The notes under the pieces are model-generated. The model had not been told where the DNA came from, ran no database searches, and saw only the letters and a list, made by a program, of their open reading frames with translations. Of a stretch of DNA of 64,000 nucleotides, positions 60,048-64,000 are shown in pieces (positions within the stretch are counted from its first letter, which is position 1; each line of letters begins with the position of its first letter). This DNA comes from Aliidiomarina shirensis (GTDB taxonomy: Bacteria; Pseudomonadota; Gammaproteobacteria; Enterobacterales; Alteromonadaceae). The position numbers and the translations under genes are program-made. The stretch is taken from assembly GCF_003987345.1 (NCBI RefSeq), contig NZ_PIPP01000002.1, forward strand, positions 434,001 to 498,000, read 5' to 3'.

Positions 60048-63000
60048 TTTGTTCGCCTCCTTGTTCCCGTTTCGCTTCGGTATTTTCTGGGAGTTCTGGC
60101 GGCAGCACATCTTCGGCCATCTCTGGCAGCTCTACTTCAGCACTATCACGTTGTACTTCTGTAACAACCGGTTCTTGCATAGAGCCCGTTACTTCGTACT
60201 CCAATCGCGAAATAACCTCCGCATCATGAAGCATTCTATCGAGTACAAGCGCAGCGATACCGCTTGGCGGGTTCACCATAAATGCGAGTAACACAGGTAA
60301 GCTAGACGTTACTTTAGGTACGTAGCTCAATCGGTAATGTAAGCTCTCATCCAATAAATTCGTGTACCCCGCCACCGACATATCACCAGCAGAGCCGTTC
60401 ATTCGAGTGTTATCGGTACTAATTACACCTTGATCTAAGGTTAACGTACCGCCAAACGACGAATAGAACATGCCGCGCGCGAATATATCGCGAAAATCTA
60501 AGGTAAGTTTGCGCAGCACACTCTCCAAACTCAAAATGGATAGTAAGCGCGCGCCACCATCGGAAACATCGCGTAAATACCCGGCTCCTAACGACCAGTT
60601 CACCTCTCCACGCAATGTTTCTTTATTCCAGTCTTGCAGTGCGCCATCCCAGCCAAGCTGGAACCGAAAATCGGCAGAAGAATCACGAACCACTGAATTA
60701 AAGCCAAGCTCATTTAAATACGAGCCGATATTGTTACTTTTTAAGCTGCCCTGCAATGACGTGCGTAATTCAGCCCCTTCACCGGACCAGCCACCGCGCG
60801 CCTGCAACACGGTGCCGCCTTTCCGTATTTCAAACTGGCGAACTTGCTCTTCTTTATTCGCCGGTTCTAAGCGCATAGCAACTTCGCCTAACTCGCGTTC
60901 TTGAAAGCGGCAGATTCGGCAAGTAAAAATAATCGGTGGCATGTTATCAAGCCATGAGCGATCTTCAATAACTCGGCTATCACTATCAACTTCTGGCGGG
61001 CTCGTTAACTCTAAAAAATCGGCTGCAACTGTTAATTGCCCTTCACCAATCGTACTCCAATCGATGCGTGCTCGGCCGTTACTTGCGTTCACATCGAGTA
61101 ACCAACCATCACCACTGCTACGACCCTCAATTTCCGTATTCGTGAAATCCTGACCGAACCACTGCAAACTGCCGATGGTCGCATCAACCCGTGATAGCGG
61201 CGGAATAGGTGAGCGGGTTACATTGTTCAAATCAGTGTTAACAATCGTTTCAGCTCGTTCTGGAATAGCACTACTTAACGAAACAATCACCGGTAGCCAA
61301 TCACCCAACTCAGCTTCTTGCATACCCGCCATAATGCGGAAACCATTTTCTGGGCGCGCACCAACGGTATATGGGCTATCGCCAATTTGCAGTTCAAGCG
61401 CTTGAAATGCCCCGGAGCCAATCCGCATATCACCGCGTAAATCAAATACAGCAGGCGTATTTGCAGTAGCTCGCAATTGCTCTTGGTTACCGGCTACCTC
61501 AATACGGATACTGCGATCTTCACCTGCTGTTTTTGCAAAGGGTTCCGGCAATAGCATGGCTAACGATTCTAAGTTTGCATCCATCAACCAACGATACTGG
61601 TAACCTTCAGGCGCTAATTCCATAGTGAAATCGGCTTCCCAATTGAGGCTACCTTCTAGTTGTTGAATAAGCGGAATATCGGGCTGCTCTGATTGCAGTT
61701 GCTCGGCTTGCCAATCGGCTTGAATAGTGCTTTCAAGTTCATATCCATTATCTCCCCGGGCACCGGTTAACGATACATTTACCGGCATACCAAACACTGA
61801 TGAACGCTCCGTTACAAAATTAATATCGGCATTATCAAATGTTAAGTAACCATCAACATCGCGTAACCACAAGTTAACCGGTTGAATGTGAATATCTTGC
61901 TCAGCGAAATCTACGCGGCCTTGCGCTCGAACCACTGGTTTTTCGCCTTTCGGCAACGGAATATCTAAAGTAAACGCGCCCGATAAATCGCCGGTAGGCA
62001 ACACCCGCGAAAGCGCTGCACCCACTGATTTCTCTAGTGGGCTAGCCATAAACAGCTCGCGCAGTTGAGTGCCATTGGCCTGAACATCAGCTGCAATATG
62101 TAAATGCCGATCTGCACCGCTTATATTCATGATCTTCGCGTCAACCGTGGTTAACGGAATATCCTGTAAACTACCTCCACGGGCGCTGATATTTAGCTGA
62201 TCACCTGAAAACGTAAGCTCGGCTTGTGTTCCCATAACCGCGGGCCAATTGGGTTGAAAGCGGTAATTCATGTTGTTTATCAGCGCTTGCGCTTGCAACA
62301 CCCCTTCACCTTCAGTGTACGGAAAGCTATTTATCGGGCCACGCCAAACCATACTTAGGCTATCTACATCACCATCGAGTAATGAATCTGTTAGGTAGTT
62401 GCCTAACTTTTCTCCGAGCTGTAATGGCAATAGCGACACCACTTCCAACACATCCATACCGGGTGTGCCACCATTTAAAAGCCAATCAACTTCTACCGGT
62501 TCACCCTGCGTACCACTAAAGCGAACTTCTTGACTAATATCTGCGCCCGGCAAACTAAATAACGCTTCATCAACATCCAGCTCCCAACTGCCCTGCTCTT
62601 GCGACCAACCACCCGATACTAAAACCTCGTTTAATACTTTGGCATCGTTGTAAGTTGCTGGTGAGCTTAAGGCTACCGAATCACCTTGAATCAAAAAATT
62701 ACCTTGCGCTAACGTACTCCAAACTTCCATTTGCAAACCGTTGATGCCCGGCACACCTCGATGCGGTTGCCACGCGATATCGCTACCACGGCCGTAAAGC
62801 TGCCATTCTCGTTCATCTGTGAGCTGAATTTGTAACGAATCTAACCAGCCTTGGAGCTGCAATCCATCGGCCCAATCGCCCATAGCAACACCCGGAGCGC
62901 CGAATAAATTCCAAACAGGGCCGAAATCAATCAGTTCGATATCATTGAGGTTCCAAATGTGCGCGCCTTCAGAGTATTGCCATGTAACTTGCTCAAGGCG

Positions 63001-63948
63001 CCACTCTTGCTCGTTTAAGCGAGCTACCATTGGATTTGAATTTAAGATCCAGCCGCGGGTCTCAGGAAAAAGTGTCCATACAGTTGGCGTTGTCACTAAC
63101 CGATGAACGTCGTCGTCTTTTTTCCACTCAAGAATATTTTCTGCAAAGCGAACTTGGCCATCACCAAATTGCCCATCGTCGAAATCGAGCCATGCCTGTA
63201 AGTTGAATTCCGCGCGCTCAATCGACGATGTTTGTGTTACTTCTTGCAACCAAGGCGATATATCTAATTGCTGAGCCTCTACGTATAAACTTCCGCTCAT
63301 TTCCGCAAAGGAACTGCCATGAAGATCGAGCACGAAATCTAAAGAGTTCGCGGTTATATCGGGAATGCGAAATAATCCCGTAGCTTGTTTTCGCGCATCA
63401 TCGCGATACCAGCGCAGCTCTTCAATTTCCACCGCCCGTGGTGTTTGATTACCGATATGCATGCGCACAATACTTTCGTGCATTTGAAAGCGTTCGAGCT
63501 GTTGAAAAAGTAAGGTTTCGAGCGGTTCCTGTAATTCCTGAAGTAAGTTCTGCTGGGAATTACCTTGATAGTAAACATCGAGTTCCATTCCGGTAAGCAC
63601 AAAATGATCAAGTAGCACTTGCCGCTGCAACAAGCTATTCCAAAAATCGATGCCAAGGCGTAAATCACGTACCGTAACGGTTGCTTCCGTACCCTCACTA
63701 ACTACGAGTTCAACGTCATTCAGCACTAAAGCGGGGCCAATTCCACTCCAGGTTGCGCTCAAGGAGCCAATTTGCACTTCTTGATTAAAACGCGAACTAA
63801 TTTGCTGCTCTATATCGGTACGAAAATGATCGAGGTAAGGTAAACTAAATCGAACAATACTAATCAGCACCGCCAAGCCCACCAGCAGCACTGCTGCAGT
63901 AAGCCATAGCTTGCGAATTATAAAACTTACGGTACTTCTTACATTCAC
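60040..63948 (-). CDS. yhdP: AsmA-like envelope phospholipid transport protein YhdP
   Basis: A 1302-residue inner-membrane anchored protein, like E. coli YhdP (1266). One N-terminal membrane helix (about 13-33) and a very long periplasmic beta-strand-rich region are followed by the AsmA_2/DUF3971 part. The family (TamB, YdbH, YhdP) forms grooves that carry phospholipids to the outer membrane. A charged proline-rich tail ends it. The start is GTG 63948, sharing one base with the rng stop (TAGTG), which supports it. Confidence 0.93.
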   Translation of the reverse strand: MNVRSTVSFIIRKLWLTAAVLLVGLAVLISIVRFSLPYLDHFRTDIEQQISSRFNQEVQIGSLSATWSGIGPALVLNDVELVVSEGTEATVTVRDLRLGIDFWNSLLQRQVLLDHFVLTGMELDVYYQGNSQQNLLQELQEPLETLLFQQLERFQMHESIVRMHIGNQTPRAVEIEELRWYRDDARKQATGLFRIPDITANSLDFVLDLHGSSFAEMSGSLYVEAQQLDISPWLQEVTQTSSIERAEFNLQAWLDFDDGQFGDGQVRFAENILEWKKDDDVHRLVTTPTVWTLFPETRGWILNSNPMVARLNEQEWRLEQVTWQYSEGAHIWNLNDIELIDFGPVWNLFGAPGVAMGDWADGLQLQGWLDSLQIQLTDEREWQLYGRGSDIAWQPHRGVPGINGLQMEVWSTLAQGNFLIQGDSVALSSPATYNDAKVLNEVLVSGGWSQEQGSWELDVDEALFSLPGADISQEVRFSGTQGEPVEVDWLLNGGTPGMDVLEVVSLLPLQLGEKLGNYLTDSLLDGDVDSLSMVWRGPINSFPYTEGEGVLQAQALINNMNYRFQPNWPAVMGTQAELTFSGDQLNISARGGSLQDIPLTTVDAKIMNISGADRHLHIAADVQANGTQLRELFMASPLEKSVGAALSRVLPTGDLSGAFTLDIPLPKGEKPVVRAQGRVDFAEQDIHIQPVNLWLRDVDGYLTFDNADINFVTERSSVFGMPVNVSLTGARGDNGYELESTIQADWQAEQLQSEQPDIPLIQQLEGSLNWEADFTMELAPEGYQYRWLMDANLESLAMLLPEPFAKTAGEDRSIRIEVAGNQEQLRATANTPAVFDLRGDMRIGSGAFQALELQIGDSPYTVGARPENGFRIMAGMQEAELGDWLPVIVSLSSAIPERAETIVNTDLNNVTRSPIPPLSRVDATIGSLQWFGQDFTNTEIEGRSSGDGWLLDVNASNGRARIDWSTIGEGQLTVAADFLELTSPPEVDSDSRVIEDRSWLDNMPPIIFTCRICRFQERELGEVAMRLEPANKEEQVRQFEIRKGGTVLQARGGWSGEGAELRTSLQGSLKSNNIGSYLNELGFNSVVRDSSADFRFQLGWDGALQDWNKETLRGEVNWSLGAGYLRDVSDGGARLLSILSLESVLRKLTLDFRDIFARGMFYSSFGGTLTLDQGVISTDNTRMNGSAGDMSVAGYTNLLDESLHYRLSYVPKVTSSLPVLLAFMVNPPSGIAALVLDRMLHDAEVISRLEYEVTGSMQEPVVTEVQRDSAEVELPEMAEDVLPPELPENTEAKREQGGEQNE

Positions 63949-64000
63949 TACATCATCACCACATCAAATTGTTCTTGATGATACAAAGGCTCAATTTGAA
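63948..64000 (-). CDS. rng: Ribonuclease G, C-terminal end only (rest outside window)
   Basis: The reverse-strand frame entering at the right edge reads QIEPLYHQEQFDVVMM and stops at TAG (63950-63948). The ending FDVVMM matches my recollection of the E. coli RNase G C-terminus, and rng stands before yhdP in E. coli. Only 16 codons are visible. Confidence 0.75.
   Translation of the reverse strand, partial: QIEPLYHQEQFDVVMM

Overview
The window is a contiguous piece of a gammaproteobacterial chromosome. Its base composition is moderate. The overall gene order (pil-coaE-zapD-yacG-mutT-secA, the complete dcw division/cell-wall cluster, rnpB, rsmI-lpoA, sspBA-petABC-rpsI-rplM, degQS, murA-mla, kds-lpt-rpoN) is that of Alteromonadales/Vibrionales-type bacteria. 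From protein style I would guess the Idiomarinaceae, but that is recollection and not something the sequence proves. The meso-diaminopimelate-type MurE, KDO synthesis, Lpt, Mla, LpxC and cytochrome bc1 genes describe a Gram-negative, respiring cell. I see no tRNA, 5S/16S/23S rRNA, CRISPR array, insertion sequence, prophage or defence island.

Layout. 1-4230: type IV pilus genes (end of pilB, pilC, pilD), coaE, zapD and yacG, all forward. 4244-9716: mutT, secA and an M23 peptidase on the reverse strand, a short dciA-like gene forward, then lpxC reverse. 9987-26872: the dcw operon on the reverse strand (mraZ-rsmH-ftsL-ftsI-murE-murF-mraY-murD-ftsW-murG-murC-ddl-ftsQ-ftsA-ftsZ), mostly with overlapping or near-touching genes. 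It is headed by a recognisable promoter and a triple MraZ repeat. 27066-29213: a membrane GGDEF-EAL protein divergent from mraZ. 29283-29664: RNase P RNA, reverse. 29737-34000: rsmI reverse, then lpoA-yraN-diaA-dolP forward. 34032-39033: sspB, sspA, petCBA and rpsI-rplM, all reverse. 39205-43772: zapE reverse; zapG, degQ and degS forward. 43871-48629: murA, ibaG, mlaB, mlaD, mlaE, mlaF and a tetR-family gene, all reverse. 48799-55567: kdsD-kdsC-lptC-lptA-lptB-rpoN-hpf-ptsN-rapZ-ptsO forward. 55660-64000: pmbA reverse, darP forward, then tldD, a nitrilase, yhdP and the last codons of rng on the reverse strand.

How the genes work together. Most of the window builds the envelope: UDP-MurNAc-pentapeptide synthesis and lipid II formation (MurA, C-G, MraY, Ddl), septal synthesis (FtsI, FtsW, FtsQLAZ, ZapD/E/G, LpoA), lipid A and KDO supply (LpxC, KdsD/C), LPS export (LptC/A/B), phospholipid traffic (Mla, YhdP) and envelope proteolysis (DegQ/DegS). 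SecA provides export, bc1 provides respiration, and RpoN/PTS-Ntr/RapZ link nitrogen, PTS and amino-sugar control.

Nothing here is clearly a new biological system. The observations most worth a second look are an Mla operon that lacks mlaC, with an adjacent tetR gene and a perfect 10-bp inverted repeat between them; a PilB whose C-terminal zinc subdomain is missing; a very short DciA-like helicase loader; the MraZ operator at the dcw promoter; and a terminator-like hairpin just before secA.
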